A stretch of DNA of 64,000 nt from Oceanobacter kriegii DSM 6294 (GCF_000422845.1 NZ_AUGV01000017.1:62001-126000), one strand, 5' to 3'; positions 34,259-43,130 are shown, numbered from the stretch's first letter. Program-made: numbers and translations. Notes: a model not told the origin generated them from the letters alone.

Positions 34259-35659
34259 ATGAAAACCGAACTGCTCTCCCCTGCGGGCACTTTCAAAAAC
34301 ATGGAATACGCATTTGCCTATGGTGCGGATGCCGTATACGCCGGTCAGCCTCGCTACAGCCTCCGCGTCCGCAACAACGACTTTAATCTGCAAAACCTTG
34401 GCAAAGGCATTGCTCGCGCTCATGAGCTCGGCAAACAGTTCTACGTTGCCAGCAATATTGCTCCGCACAACGCCAAAGTGGCGACCTACATGCGCGATAT
34501 CCAGCCTGTGATTGAAATGAATCCGGACGCTCTGATCATGTCCGACCCGGGCTTGATCATGATGGTGAAGGACAAATGGCCAGATCAGGAGATTCACCTG
34601 TCGGTGCAGGCCAATGTGGTCAACTATGCCTCGGTGGAGTTCTGGCGTCGTCAGGGTGTCAGTCGCATCATTCTGTCCCGCGAACTGTCGCTGGACGAAA
34701 TCTCTGAAATCAAACAGCGCTGCCCGGAAATGGAGCTGGAAGTGTTTGTGCATGGCGCGCTGTGCATCGCCTATTCTGGCCGCTGCCTGCTGTCGGGCTA
34801 CATGAACCACAGAGATCCCAATCAGGGCACCTGTACCAACGCCTGTCGCTGGAAATACGACGCTCATGAAGCCACTGAAACCATGAGTGGTGATGTGATC
34901 CCGGTGGGGGCGCAAGAATTTGATCCGGCAACTGTTCCGGCAACCGATCCCTTAATCATGCCGGCTGGTCATGCTGGCAAGCCGGAACCTACGCTCGGCC
35001 AGGGTGAAACCACCGACAAGATTGTACTGTTGCAGGAGGCATCGCGCCCGAACGAATACATGCCGGCATTTGAAGACGAACACGGCACCTACATCATGAA
35101 CTCCCGTGATTTGCGCGCCATTCAGCATGTGCAGAATCTGGTCAAGGCCGGTGTTGACTCACTCAAGATTGAGGGCCGCACCAAGTCCCATTACTACGTA
35201 GCGCGGACAGCTCAGGCGTATCGTCAGGCGGTCGATGACGCCGTGCGTGGCAAGGATTTTGACCGCAACCTGATGGATGTTCTCGAAAATATGTCCAATC
35301 GTGGTTACACCGAAGGCTTCTTCCGCCGTCACGTCCATGATGAATACCAGAACTACGAGCGCGGCAACTCCACCAGTACGGCGCAGCAGTTTGTCGGCGA
35401 AGTGACCGGCGTGGTGGATGGTTTGATGCGGGTTGAGGTGAAAAATCGCTTTGAAGTTGGTGACTCAGTCGAGCTGATGACCCGTTCGGGCAATCATGTG
35501 TATACGCTAGAGCGCATTCAGGGCCTTAACGGCCAGGCTCGTGAGGATGCGCCGGGTTCCGGCTTTGTGGTTGATCTGGATATTCCGCCGGGGGTATCTG
35601 CCTCTGATCTGGATAAAGCCATGCTGATTCGCAACCTGTCCCAAGAACCAGCTGCTTAA
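34259..35659 (+). CDS. trhP: tRNA uridine 5-hydroxylation protein TrhP (peptidase U32 family)
   Basis: U32-family protein (466 residues) that takes part in prephenate-dependent formation of 5-hydroxyuridine at tRNA position 34. Markers: MKTELLSPAGTFKNMEYAFAYGADAVYAG, the PEMELEVFVHGALCIAYSGRCLLSGY signature, and cysteines in GTCTNACRWKY that are expected to bind an iron-sulfur cluster with the preceding Cys residues. YegQ-type C-terminal beta domain follows. A segment of about 35 residues near 215-255 (rich in Pro, Ala and Thr) looks longer than in E. coli YegQ. It is followed by rluA, another RNA modification gene. Confidence 0.93.
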   Translation: MKTELLSPAGTFKNMEYAFAYGADAVYAGQPRYSLRVRNNDFNLQNLGKGIARAHELGKQFYVASNIAPHNAKVATYMRDIQPVIEMNPDALIMSDPGLIMMVKDKWPDQEIHLSVQANVVNYASVEFWRRQGVSRIILSRELSLDEISEIKQRCPEMELEVFVHGALCIAYSGRCLLSGYMNHRDPNQGTCTNACRWKYDAHEATETMSGDVIPVGAQEFDPATVPATDPLIMPAGHAGKPEPTLGQGETTDKIVLLQEASRPNEYMPAFEDEHGTYIMNSRDLRAIQHVQNLVKAGVDSLKIEGRTKSHYYVARTAQAYRQAVDDAVRGKDFDRNLMDVLENMSNRGYTEGFFRRHVHDEYQNYERGNSTSTAQQFVGEVTGVVDGLMRVEVKNRFEVGDSVELMTRSGNHVYTLERIQGLNGQAREDAPGSGFVVDLDIPPGVSASDLDKAMLIRNLSQEPAA

Positions 35660-35760
35660 TCATGCGTGCTTGGCGTACCTGATGTGTTGCGAGATAAAGA
35701 ACCGGATTCGCCATCAAATGGCAATCCGGCTAAGATGGCGGCCTTTCCCGTCGCCCAGCC

Positions 35761-36426
35761 ATGAGTAGTGCCGTTCGTATGATTGAAGAACACATCCTGT
35801 ATCAGGACGAAGCCATCATTATCCTCAACAAGCCATCCGGTCTGCTCAGTGTGCCCGGCTTGTACAACAAGGATTCCGCCTTTGGTCGCCTGGAGGCGCT
35901 GGTGGACGAACTGCATATCATTCATCGCCTCGACAAAGACACCTCGGGCCTGATTGTGTACGGCCGTACCAAAAAAGACCTGACGGCTATCCAGCAGCAG
36001 TTTGAGAAGCAAACCACCCGCAAGGTGTACGAAGCCCGTGTGACCGGCAAGGTAAAGGGCAATCAGGGCACCATCAATATGCCGATCATTGTGGATTGGC
36101 CTAACCGCCCGCTACAGAAGATTTCCCACACGGAAGGCCGTTACGCGCTGACCCGTTGGAAAAAGCTGGCGGAAGAACTGGTGGTTGCGGAGTCAGGGGC
36201 TGAGGAGATTGTGACTCGTATGGAGCTCTACCCCAAGACCGGCCGCTCCCATCAGCTGCGCTTGCACATGCTGAACATTGGTCACCCTATTGTTGGTGAT
36301 CCGTTCTACAGCAAGGATTACGACGAAAGCCAAACCCCGACCATGCACCTGCACGCGCGGGAATTGTCATTCAATCATCCTCGTACCGGTGAGCGAATGG
36401 ATATGGTGTGTCCGCCGCCGTTTTGA
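35761..36426 (+). CDS. rluA: Dual-specificity pseudouridine synthase RluA
   Basis: Makes pseudouridine at 23S rRNA U746 and tRNA U32. It has 221 residues, like E. coli RluA (219). Catalytic Asp in HRLDKDTSGLIV; other family stretches are NKPSGLLSVPG, the WPNRPLQKI loop, KTGRSHQLRLHM and GHPIVGDPFY. No S4 domain, as expected for RluA. ATG 35761 is used; ATG 35779 is also in frame. No strong ribosome site is seen for either. Confidence 0.92.
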   Translation: MSSAVRMIEEHILYQDEAIIILNKPSGLLSVPGLYNKDSAFGRLEALVDELHIIHRLDKDTSGLIVYGRTKKDLTAIQQQFEKQTTRKVYEARVTGKVKGNQGTINMPIIVDWPNRPLQKISHTEGRYALTRWKKLAEELVVAESGAEEIVTRMELYPKTGRSHQLRLHMLNIGHPIVGDPFYSKDYDESQTPTMHLHARELSFNHPRTGERMDMVCPPPF

Positions 36427-36457
36427 AGCGGTTATTCGCCTGATGCGTTAAAAACCA

Positions 36458-36483
36458 AAAGCCTGGCAAATGCCGGGCTTTGT
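36458..36483. terminator. Terminator between rluA and the Lit-like gene
   Basis: Stem AAAGCCTGGCA / TGCCGGGCTTT with one G-T pair; on the minus strand it also ends in T residues. Probably shared by the convergent units. Confidence 0.65.
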
Positions 36484-36518
36484 GTTTGATCTTGGGGTTC
36501 CTGGGGTTCTTAGGGACC

Positions 36519-37256
36519 CTAGAGAATAACGCCGGCTTTTCGACCCAGCTGCCAGCGCAGGAAATATTTCAGCGCAAACAGGTAGGCAATAAAAAACACC
36601 AGACCCAGAACGGCAATGGCTGCGGCAATGCCGCCGAACACAACCGGTGCTCGCATCACCGTGGCCATCAGTGAATCCTGATAATAGAAAAACCACTCAT
36701 GGTCTTCCGGGAAAATATGTACGTGCAGGAAGTAGAAAACTTCCAATGGCCCTATCAGCATGACGACGGCAAAACTGCCGGCAATCAGCAACAGCAACAG
36801 CCCCGCCTGAATACGCCACTGTGGCGTCAGCTTGAGTCTGGCCAGCAGCACTGTGCCTGTCAGTGCAATGGCTGCGGCAACCCAGGCGGTAATACGCAAT
36901 ACGTCGATCAGATTGGCAACATCCTGCAGGTGAACAACTTCCGGTTGGCGAAGTAGCGTGATGCTGCGGCCACGGAAGTCATAGCGAATGTCTTCCAACC
37001 CCTCGCCGTGCTGGTGAATGGCTTCACTGATGTCGTTAAACAAGCGAATGTGCTGCTCTGGCGGCAGTTCCTGTAAGCCCGGCTTGTAGCGATTCTGTGG
37101 GCCATAACGGTCAATATGGGCTTCGATTTCGTAAAAATCGTACCAATGGTCAAAACCGTAGTGCACCTTGGCGAGGCTGAACCAGCCTGCGCTGATGCAG
37201 GCAATCAGTGCGGAAATCAATACCAGCATCCAAGCGGTTTGTTGGGCTATACGCAA
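36519..37256 (-). CDS. DUF1461/Lit-family integral membrane protein
   Basis: 245 residues with four predicted membrane segments (about residues 8-27, 118-138, 148-168, 208-232) and a periplasmic-type loop between the first two. The stretch FYFLHVHIFPEDHEWFFYYQDSLMATVM fits the DUF1461/TIGR01906 pattern (His, then Phe..W.F..., Asp). That family includes Lit, the lipoprotein intramolecular transacylase of Firmicutes that makes lyso-form lipoproteins. A Lit-like activity is an inference only; other members are uncharacterised. The start overlaps the hydrolase stop by ten bases. Confidence 0.7.
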   Translation of the reverse strand: MRIAQQTAWMLVLISALIACISAGWFSLAKVHYGFDHWYDFYEIEAHIDRYGPQNRYKPGLQELPPEQHIRLFNDISEAIHQHGEGLEDIRYDFRGRSITLLRQPEVVHLQDVANLIDVLRITAWVAAAIALTGTVLLARLKLTPQWRIQAGLLLLLIAGSFAVVMLIGPLEVFYFLHVHIFPEDHEWFFYYQDSLMATVMRAPVVFGGIAAAIAVLGLVFFIAYLFALKYFLRWQLGRKAGVIL

Positions 37257-38200
37257 ACGCCACTCTCCAGAAAGTCCCGAACAGCTCTGATAACGCCGTC
37301 ACAATAGCGGCTGTCCAGATGTAAATGATGATGGCCGGCAAGGCCAACGGATTTGGCCGTGGGGATCGAGTCTGCCATGGCTTGAAATGTGTCAGCTCGA
37401 AACAGCCCGCCATCTGCATGAATCGCCAGCGTTGGCGTACAGATCTGTTTGGCAAAGCTGGTGGCCATGTCGGGGGTTAGTCGAACGGCAGAGGGTAGCC
37501 TTAAAGCCGGGTCCATGCGCCAGACAACGTTTGTATCGCCGTTGGTTTGGCTGTCGTTTGATGTGTCTGTGGCTGTCTTGAGGTTTCTTTCCACCAACGG
37601 ACGCATGCTGTCAGCTTCAATGTCGGGGCTGCTTTTCAGTCTTGCAGCCAGAGCTGCCTCGGCGCCTGGGTGGCGACGAAACGGTTTCAGTCGTTTGCGG
37701 GCTTCCATTGCCTTACGGAAGTTGTCGGCCGCGGCTTCCCCAGGATTGGTCATGGGGAGTACGGCGTCGATCAAGGTCAGGGACTGCAATTCAGCGGTTA
37801 AAGTTGGAGCGGCCAGAACGGCCGATGCAGCACCCATGGAGTGACCAATGATATGGACTTTGCGACCCAGCCTGTCGATAAATTCGATCAGTGTCTGAGG
37901 GTAAGCCCAGATCGGGTAATCAGCCCGCCAGTCAGACAGACCATGCCCTGGCCAGTCCAAGGCGATGCAGTGAAAGTCGGCTGCCAGCGCGGGTGCCAGC
38001 CGATGAAAGCTGGCTGCGTTGTCGAGCCAGCCGTGCAGCATCAACACGGTGGGCTTATTGTCAGCCCCTTCTGTTCCCCACTCCAAAGTGGCCAGAGACT
38101 GCCCCGCCAGTTTGTACGTGCGACTGACCGGGTAAGAGCCTGTGGCTGCTTGGGTGGTTGTTGTCGTATTTGCTGTAGAGCGAATCGCTGAAGAAGTCAT
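37247..38200 (-). CDS. Alpha/beta hydrolase
   Basis: 317 residues from ATG 38200. Alpha/beta hydrolase fold with oxyanion region LMLHGWLDNAASFHRLAPAL, DWPGHGLSDW, nucleophile Ser in IIGHSMGAASAVL, and a likely catalytic His in LAGHHHLHLDSR. A Ser/Thr-rich segment of about 20 residues precedes the domain. The nearest known groups are small serine esterases/lipases of the MhpC type; the substrate is unknown. A perfect hairpin CATCCCG / CGGGATG (38203-38220) lies just before its start in the gap after sixA. Confidence 0.85.
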   Translation of the reverse strand: MTSSAIRSTANTTTTTQAATGSYPVSRTYKLAGQSLATLEWGTEGADNKPTVLMLHGWLDNAASFHRLAPALAADFHCIALDWPGHGLSDWRADYPIWAYPQTLIEFIDRLGRKVHIIGHSMGAASAVLAAPTLTAELQSLTLIDAVLPMTNPGEAAADNFRKAMEARKRLKPFRRHPGAEAALAARLKSSPDIEADSMRPLVERNLKTATDTSNDSQTNGDTNVVWRMDPALRLPSAVRLTPDMATSFAKQICTPTLAIHADGGLFRADTFQAMADSIPTAKSVGLAGHHHLHLDSRYCDGVIRAVRDFLESGVCV

Positions 38201-38220
38201 AGCATCCCGATGGCGGGATG

Positions 38221-38715
38221 TCAGAATCCCGCTTGCGCCTGATGTTCCAGTGCAGGATACCAGACCGCAGAAACATCCATACAGCCAGATGCTGCAATCT
38301 CGCCCTCCAATATCCAACACTCCGCCGGCGACCATGGCTGATCAAAAACCTGACCTTCGGTCAGCGCTGCGGCCAAGCGGCCTACCAGTGGTAAGTGGGA
38401 TACCAGAATCAGATCGCGTTGCTGGTGAACCAGCAGCTCAAGGATGGACTGGACGTCGGAGGATGGCGTCAGGGTGTTTTGGTCGGATTGCGCCAGTGGT
38501 GAGCCATGCTGTTCAAAGCCGGCGTTGATGTTGGCGGCGGTTTGTTGTGCTCTGAAATAGGGGCTGACCCACATTTCGGCATCATTCCATGATTGCTTTG
38601 CGAGCCAGCGGCCAGCGGCCGCTGCCTCGTTGGATCCCTGCTCTGTGAGACCACGGCTGATGTCGTCGAGGCTACCAACGACGGCCGAGCCGTGTCTGAC
38701 AATACAAAGTTTCAC
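38221..38715 (-). CDS. sixA: Phosphohistidine phosphatase SixA
   Basis: Small histidine phosphatase-superfamily protein (164 residues). Catalytic His in CIVRHGSA, Arg and second catalytic His in ILVSHLPLVGRL. In E. coli SixA removes phosphate from the nitrogen phosphotransferase system protein NPr and was first described for the ArcB Hpt domain. It starts 12 bases after the DUF4389 gene and ends 20 bases before the hydrolase. Confidence 0.9.
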   Translation of the reverse strand: MKLCIVRHGSAVVGSLDDISRGLTEQGSNEAAAAGRWLAKQSWNDAEMWVSPYFRAQQTAANINAGFEQHGSPLAQSDQNTLTPSSDVQSILELLVHQQRDLILVSHLPLVGRLAAALTEGQVFDQPWSPAECWILEGEIAASGCMDVSAVWYPALEHQAQAGF

Positions 38716-38727
38716 GGGAATGCCCTT

Positions 38728-39045
38728 TTATTCAGGGGCATCCTCGGTGTCCGGGGTTTCCTTGTTGGCGGGAGCTTCCGGCCAATCCGAAAAAGGAAAT
38801 GGCTTGTCATTGGAAACACCTGTCAGGAAATGGGTCACCTGCTGGTAATAAATACCCAGCGAATAACAGAAGCCAGCGAGGCTTTTGTTGGGTTCGCCGG
38901 AGATCAGCTGGCTGACCCACTGAACCAGCGTGGCCAGCAACAGCACCAGATCGAGGATGCGGGATATCAATACAAAGATGACGGTGTAAATGGTGCGAAT
39001 CCAGAAGGAATCCGACGTTACGTTGCTGCGGAAATCACCAGACAT
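38728..39045 (-). CDS. DUF4389 membrane protein
   Basis: 105 residues. Two membrane segments are predicted near residues 15-45 (SFWIRTIYTVIFVLISRILDLVLLLATL). DUF4389 features follow: SGEPNKSLAGFCYSLGIYYQQVTHFLT and the ending KPFPFSDWP. The C-terminal tail is acidic. The function of the family is unknown; its place between gpsA and sixA is common in Pseudomonas-like genomes. Confidence 0.85.
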   Translation of the reverse strand: MSGDFRSNVTSDSFWIRTIYTVIFVLISRILDLVLLLATLVQWVSQLISGEPNKSLAGFCYSLGIYYQQVTHFLTGVSNDKPFPFSDWPEAPANKETPDTEDAPE

Positions 39046-39059
39046 GCAGACTCTCCTTA

Positions 39060-40085
39060 TCAGATTTCATGTTTGGCCAGAGCAAATTCAACATCGGATG
39101 CAGCTTCACCTGTCATCAAACCTTGTGCAACTGCACGAGGATCGGCGCCGTTGAACAAACATTCATACGCGCCCATCACCAGAGGCATATAGATACCCCA
39201 CTCTGCAGCTTTTGCCCTGACATAACGCAAGGTATTAACACCTTCCGCCACTTCGCCCAGCTCTTCTACTGCCTGGTCGAGGTTTTTGCCACTGCCAATC
39301 GCATAGCCAACACGGTAGTTGCGGCTTAGCGGCGACATGCAGGTTACCACCAGATCGCCAACCCCAGCCAGACCGAGGAAGGTCATCGGGTTGGCCCCCA
39401 TGGCTTCGGCAAAGCGACTCATTTCAGCCAGTGATCGGGTGATGATCATGGCTTTGGTGTTTTCGCCCATGCCCAGTGCAGCGACAAAGCCGGAGGCAAT
39501 GGCGTAGATATTTTTCAGGGCGCCACCGAGTTCAACGCCGAACACGTCGTTAGCGGCGTATACGCGGAAATAATCGCAGCTGAGTACGTCCTGAATATTG
39601 CGGCGCAACTCACTGTCTTCGCTGGCAAACACGGTCGCTGCCAGCTCTTTGCGGGCGATTTCCTTGGCCAGATTGGGGCCGCTGAGTACGCCAATCGGGT
39701 TATCCGGGAAGACCTCCCGAATGACCTGGCTCATCAGCAGGAATTTTTCCGGTTCAATGCCTTTGGTGGTGCTGACCAGCGCCTGACGCTTGTCGACCAG
39801 ATGGGCAAAGCTGCTGATAACGTCTCGTACGTGCTTGCTGGGCACGGAGACAAAGATCACATCGGCTCCGCTGACGGCGGATTCAATGTCGGTGGTGGCC
39901 TGCAAGTTGGCGTTCAGCTGAACGCCTGGCAGGTATTGTTCGTTGAGGTTCTGGTTGGAAATGCTGTCAGCGATTTCCTGGTTGCGCATCCACTGTACGG
40001 CTTCGACGTTATTGTCGGCCAGAATGTTTGCGACGACGGTGCCAAAACTGCCGCCACCGATAATGGCTGCTTTTCGGATCCCCAC
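39060..40085 (-). CDS. gpsA: NAD(P)H-dependent glycerol-3-phosphate dehydrogenase
   Basis: Reduces dihydroxyacetone phosphate to sn-glycerol-3-phosphate for phospholipid synthesis. It has 341 residues from a GTG at 40085, chosen because GGAGG lies ahead of it and MGIRKAAIIGGGSFGTVVAN is the normal N-terminus. Other motifs: VSVPSKHVRDV, STTKGIE, LSGPNLAKEIA, the catalytic Lys in ELGGALKNIYAIASG, and GLAGVGDLVVTC. It lies 28 bases after rssC in the same operon. Confidence 0.96.
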   Translation of the reverse strand: MGIRKAAIIGGGSFGTVVANILADNNVEAVQWMRNQEIADSISNQNLNEQYLPGVQLNANLQATTDIESAVSGADVIFVSVPSKHVRDVISSFAHLVDKRQALVSTTKGIEPEKFLLMSQVIREVFPDNPIGVLSGPNLAKEIARKELAATVFASEDSELRRNIQDVLSCDYFRVYAANDVFGVELGGALKNIYAIASGFVAALGMGENTKAMIITRSLAEMSRFAEAMGANPMTFLGLAGVGDLVVTCMSPLSRNYRVGYAIGSGKNLDQAVEELGEVAEGVNTLRYVRAKAAEWGIYMPLVMGAYECLFNGADPRAVAQGLMTGEAASDVEFALAKHEI

Positions 40086-40113
40086 TGTTTCCTCCGGGTA
40101 TGCTCTGGTTGCG

Positions 40114-40605
40114 TCAGGCTTGCCTGCTGCATTCCAGGGTTTCAACCAATTCGCTGAATGTATTGCGATTGGAATCGTTAAGGTCCATCAGTGCCTTGTG
40201 TGCAGAGATGATCTGTTCGCGGGCTTCGTCTTCGTCGATGGTGTCATCGGCCCACTCACGGAATTCAGACGCATCCTGCAGGGGTTCTTCAACGATATGG
40301 AAAACCATGTCGAAGCCCATGCTCATCAGGATGCGGGTGATGCTCGGGTCCGGAGAAAAGATCGTCGGCGTGATGCTGAACTTTTCCCGGCTGAGAATGG
40401 AAATCTTCGCCAGCTGCCCCAGTGAGGTGCTGTCAACCCCTTCGGCATCTGAAAGATCGATGGTGACGTTATCAAAGTTGCCTTTGCTCACCACCTGGCG
40501 AATGTACTTGTCGAATGCGGTGCACAGGTTCAGGCGTACATCGCCCAGCAGGCGAATAACCTGCACGCCATCGTGTTGTGCTACCTGGATGTGTCCGGCT
40601 GTCAT
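40114..40605 (-). CDS. rssC: STAS-domain anti-sigma factor antagonist, RssC-like
   Basis: 163 residues. N-terminal STAS domain with the phosphorylatable Ser region DAEGVDSTSLGQLAKI; the C-terminal 60 residues are acidic and helical (DDTIDEDEAREQIISAHKAL). The start overlaps the rssB stop by four bases. In Pseudomonas the RssB phosphatase is paired with a STAS protein, RssC, in control of RpoS stability; this pair has the same layout. HsbR/HsbA-type control of motility is the alternative. Confidence 0.75.
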   Translation of the reverse strand: MTAGHIQVAQHDGVQVIRLLGDVRLNLCTAFDKYIRQVVSKGNFDNVTIDLSDAEGVDSTSLGQLAKISILSREKFSITPTIFSPDPSITRILMSMGFDMVFHIVEEPLQDASEFREWADDTIDEDEAREQIISAHKALMDLNDSNRNTFSELVETLECSRQA

Positions 40606-41774
40606 AGCTCACCTCGACCAATTACTACCATGGCAATGTCATCTGGCACTTCGTTATCGGAGTCCAGATTGAGCTTTTGGGTTAGACCGTCCAGGTCACC
40701 TGATTCGGATTCGATCAGTTCCAGCAGGCAGGCTTCTTTTTCAGCCAGCGCGCTTTGTTGCATGATTTCAAGAATGCCGTCAGAGAACATAAGAATACGA
40801 TATTCCTGTGGGAGTTCCATTGTTCGGGTCTTGAACTCGGCTTCCGGAAAGAGGCCAACGGCCATACCGCGGCCTTCAATGTATTGAGCACCATCAGGCG
40901 TCAGCAGTACCGGCATTGGCAAATGCCCTCCTGTACTGTAGCTCAGTGTGCCGGTTTCACGGTCGATAATGCCGTAAAACATGGTCAGATGCTTATCCAG
41001 TCCGGTGGCCAGCAGCTCCGAGTTGATGCGGTCCAGCACCCTGGATGGATAAAGCAGGTCGTCACTTGAGCCGCGATGGAAATTACGGCGCAGGCGATAG
41101 GTCAAATTCTTCAGCAGAACCGTAACGAATGCCGAAGAGGCTCCGTGGCCGGACACGTCAGCGATGTAGAAAATCAGCTGGTTGTCGTCAAGCTCGAAGA
41201 AATCGAGGAAGTCGCCGCTGAGCAGCAGTGACGGGAACAGGCGGTGTTCGCAGTGATATTCGCCCGCATCCAACGGGTCGGGCAGCATGCGCATTTGAAT
41301 CTGGCGGCCAGCGAGCTGGTCTTTGCGCAGTTCGTCAAGGCCACGCTTCAGCTCGGCGTTGTTGCGCTCGAGGTGCTGGCGATAAGCCTGATTTTCCTGT
41401 TCCAGACGGGTGCGCTCGAGAGCACGGGTGATCGAGTGATGCAGCACTTCCAGATCGAGGATGGGCTTGACCAGAAAATCCGACGCACCCAGGCGCAGAG
41501 CCTTGACGACATCGTCCATCACGCCGGCGCCCGACACTACAATGACGGGCAAGGAAGGCTGGCGGTCGCGCACTTGCTCGAGCCACTCAATACCACTGAC
41601 ACCAGGCATGCGCAGATCGCACACCGCAATGTCTACGGCTGTTTGTTCCAGTACTTCCCAGGCATTGTTGGCTGAAGTGGCAGTAGCGACTTCGTAGTCA
41701 TAGTCGACCAAAAACGCGGCAATACTCTCGCGGACGGTTGGGTCGTCATCAATGACCAGCACAGTTGCGGTCAT
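40602..41774 (-). CDS. rssB: Response regulator with PP2C-type phosphatase, RssB-like
   Basis: 390 residues. The N-terminal receiver domain has the Asp pair in VIDDD, phospho-acceptor Asp in AVCDLRMPG, and Lys in DFLVKP. A coiled-coil linker (about 120-150) leads to a SpoIIE/PP2C phosphatase domain with SGDFLDFF, ADVSGHGASSAFV and FSDGILEI metal-binding motifs. The architecture and sequence are those of Pseudomonas RssB, which differs from E. coli RssB in keeping the phosphatase motifs. GGAG lies before the ATG. First gene of a seven-gene minus-strand run. Confidence 0.82.
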   Translation of the reverse strand: MTATVLVIDDDPTVRESIAAFLVDYDYEVATATSANNAWEVLEQTAVDIAVCDLRMPGVSGIEWLEQVRDRQPSLPVIVVSGAGVMDDVVKALRLGASDFLVKPILDLEVLHHSITRALERTRLEQENQAYRQHLERNNAELKRGLDELRKDQLAGRQIQMRMLPDPLDAGEYHCEHRLFPSLLLSGDFLDFFELDDNQLIFYIADVSGHGASSAFVTVLLKNLTYRLRRNFHRGSSDDLLYPSRVLDRINSELLATGLDKHLTMFYGIIDRETGTLSYSTGGHLPMPVLLTPDGAQYIEGRGMAVGLFPEAEFKTRTMELPQEYRILMFSDGILEIMQQSALAEKEACLLELIESESGDLDGLTQKLNLDSDNEVPDDIAMVVIGRGEL

Positions 41775-42002
41775 TCACATCTCCGGACTATACGATTGCA
41801 AAGAAACCCGTAAACCACACGGGGGAACGAATGCGCGTTATGGATGCCGGTGTATCGGGTCGGCATCCTGTACCTTTCACGCTGTAATTGTGCGAACACT
41901 AACGCCTACTCAACTCCCATGCAATGGCGAATTCTGATGAATTTCGGCCGCTGGTGGCTATACTTTATTCTGTGTTCAATAAATGAACTGCCGGAGGGCT
42001 GT

Positions 42003-42290
42003 ATGCATCACTCGGAAAAAAGGGATTTCATTCGCGTCACGGTTGAGACAAACGCAGAGCTGACGGTGGCTGGTACGGTGTATGCGATGAAGTGTGTGGA
42101 CCTTTCGACCACCGGGGCGCGGTTGATTGCGGCAACGCCGACCAGTCTGGGGATTGACCAGAAAGGCACCCTGGTGATTGAGAGTGGTGGCGGCCCAACC
42201 GCGCCTTTGCAAGCGGAAGTGACCATCATTCGGATGGCTGAGACGGAAAAAGGCGAAGAAGTCGCCGTGCATTTTGACACGCTGACTTGA
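42003..42290 (+). CDS. PilZ-domain protein
   Basis: Single-domain PilZ protein of 95 residues, a likely cyclic di-GMP receptor. The binding motifs are present: KRDFIRV (RxxxR) near the N-terminus and DLSTTGARL (DxSxxG). The start is ATG 42003, which has GGAGGG seven to twelve bases upstream. It stands alone, between rssB (divergent) and nfuA (convergent). The target process is unknown. Confidence 0.88.
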   Translation: MHHSEKRDFIRVTVETNAELTVAGTVYAMKCVDLSTTGARLIAATPTSLGIDQKGTLVIESGGGPTAPLQAEVTIIRMAETEKGEEVAVHFDTLT

Positions 42291-42344
42291 TCATTTAATC
42301 GGGTTCTTTTGCGGACTTACCCGGAGAGCCCCAGGCTTAAACAA

Positions 42345-42379
42345 AAAAAGCGACCGTCACTGAGTGACCGTCGCTTTTT
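42345..42379. terminator. Bidirectional terminator between the PilZ gene and nfuA
   Basis: 16-base stem AAAAAGCGACCGTCAC / GTGACCGTCGCTTTTT with one C-C mismatch and loop TGA. Confidence 0.9.
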
Positions 42380-42404
42380 ATATATTGACTGAAAACGTCA
42401 GGAC

Positions 42405-42998
42405 TTACTTGAAGTACGCGTTATCGGTAACTGTGTGGTCGGTTTCGTCGCGGACAGCCTGAACTTCCGGGATTTTGGCAACCATGGTGGCTTCAACGCC
42501 ATCTTTCAGTGTCATATCCACTGCGCTGCAACCCTGGCAGCCGCCGCCGAATTTGAGGATGGCAAGCCCTTCTTCCGCGATGAACTCGACCAGGCTTACT
42601 TCACCGCCATGGGAGGCCAGCCCCGGGTTGATCTCGGTGTACAGCAGGTAGTTGATGCGCTCTTCTACGGGGCTTTCATCGGTTACTTTAGGCATTTTGG
42701 CGTTTGGCGCCTTGATGGTCAGCTGGCCGCCCATCTTGTCTTTGGCAAAGTCGATGGTGGCTTCTTCGAGGTACGGAATGCTCATGGCTTCGACAAACAC
42801 CTTGAGTTTTTCCATTTGCTGGATCTTGTCTGACTCATTCACCTCTTCCGGGCGGCAGTACGCCAGACAGGTTTCTGCGTAGCGGGTGCCAGGCTGGGTG
42901 ATAAAAACACGCACCGCCATGCCTTCGACGTTCTGCTTGGAAAGCAGGTCGGCAAGGTATGTTTCAGCGTCTGCGGTGATGGTCAGATACTCGGTCAT
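42405..42998 (-). CDS. nfuA: Fe-S cluster carrier protein NfuA
   Basis: Cytoplasmic carrier of 197 residues that delivers 4Fe-4S clusters, important under oxidative stress and iron limitation. The N-terminal degenerate A-type domain has lost most of its cysteines except CLAYC; the C-terminal Nfu domain has the cluster motif [19 protein letters not shown]. Length and order match E. coli NfuA (191). Divergent from metH. Confidence 0.96.
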   Translation of the reverse strand: MTEYLTITADAETYLADLLSKQNVEGMAVRVFITQPGTRYAETCLAYCRPEEVNESDKIQQMEKLKVFVEAMSIPYLEEATIDFAKDKMGGQLTIKAPNAKMPKVTDESPVEERINYLLYTEINPGLASHGGEVSLVEFIAEEGLAILKFGGGCQGCSAVDMTLKDGVEATMVAKIPEVQAVRDETDHTVTDNAYFK

Positions 42999-43076
42999 AA
43001 ATGCTAATCCTCAAAACTTGGGTTCATTGTATCGGATGGGGGCGACCTACGAAATACCCAACTAATTTGCTTGGAA

Positions 43077-43105
43077 AAGACAAGGTGTATCCCCTCTGGT
43101 ACAAT
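43077..43105 (+). promoter_or_regulatory. metH promoter
   Basis: AAGACA at 43077-43082, 17-base spacer, TACAAT at 43100-43105. It puts the transcript start near 43112 and so excludes an upstream TTG at 43071 as the metH start. Confidence 0.55.
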
Positions 43106-43130
43106 CTCGCGCCATTTTATTTGTTGTTCG

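Noticed and set aside
42999-43130. Cobalamin riboswitch upstream of metH
   Set aside because: The likely transcript start is about 20 bases before the ATG and no B12-box-like sequence is seen; there is no room for the structure.
43071-43130. Upstream metH start at the TTG at 43071
   Set aside because: This start lies within the promoter (43077-43105) and adds residues with no family similarity.
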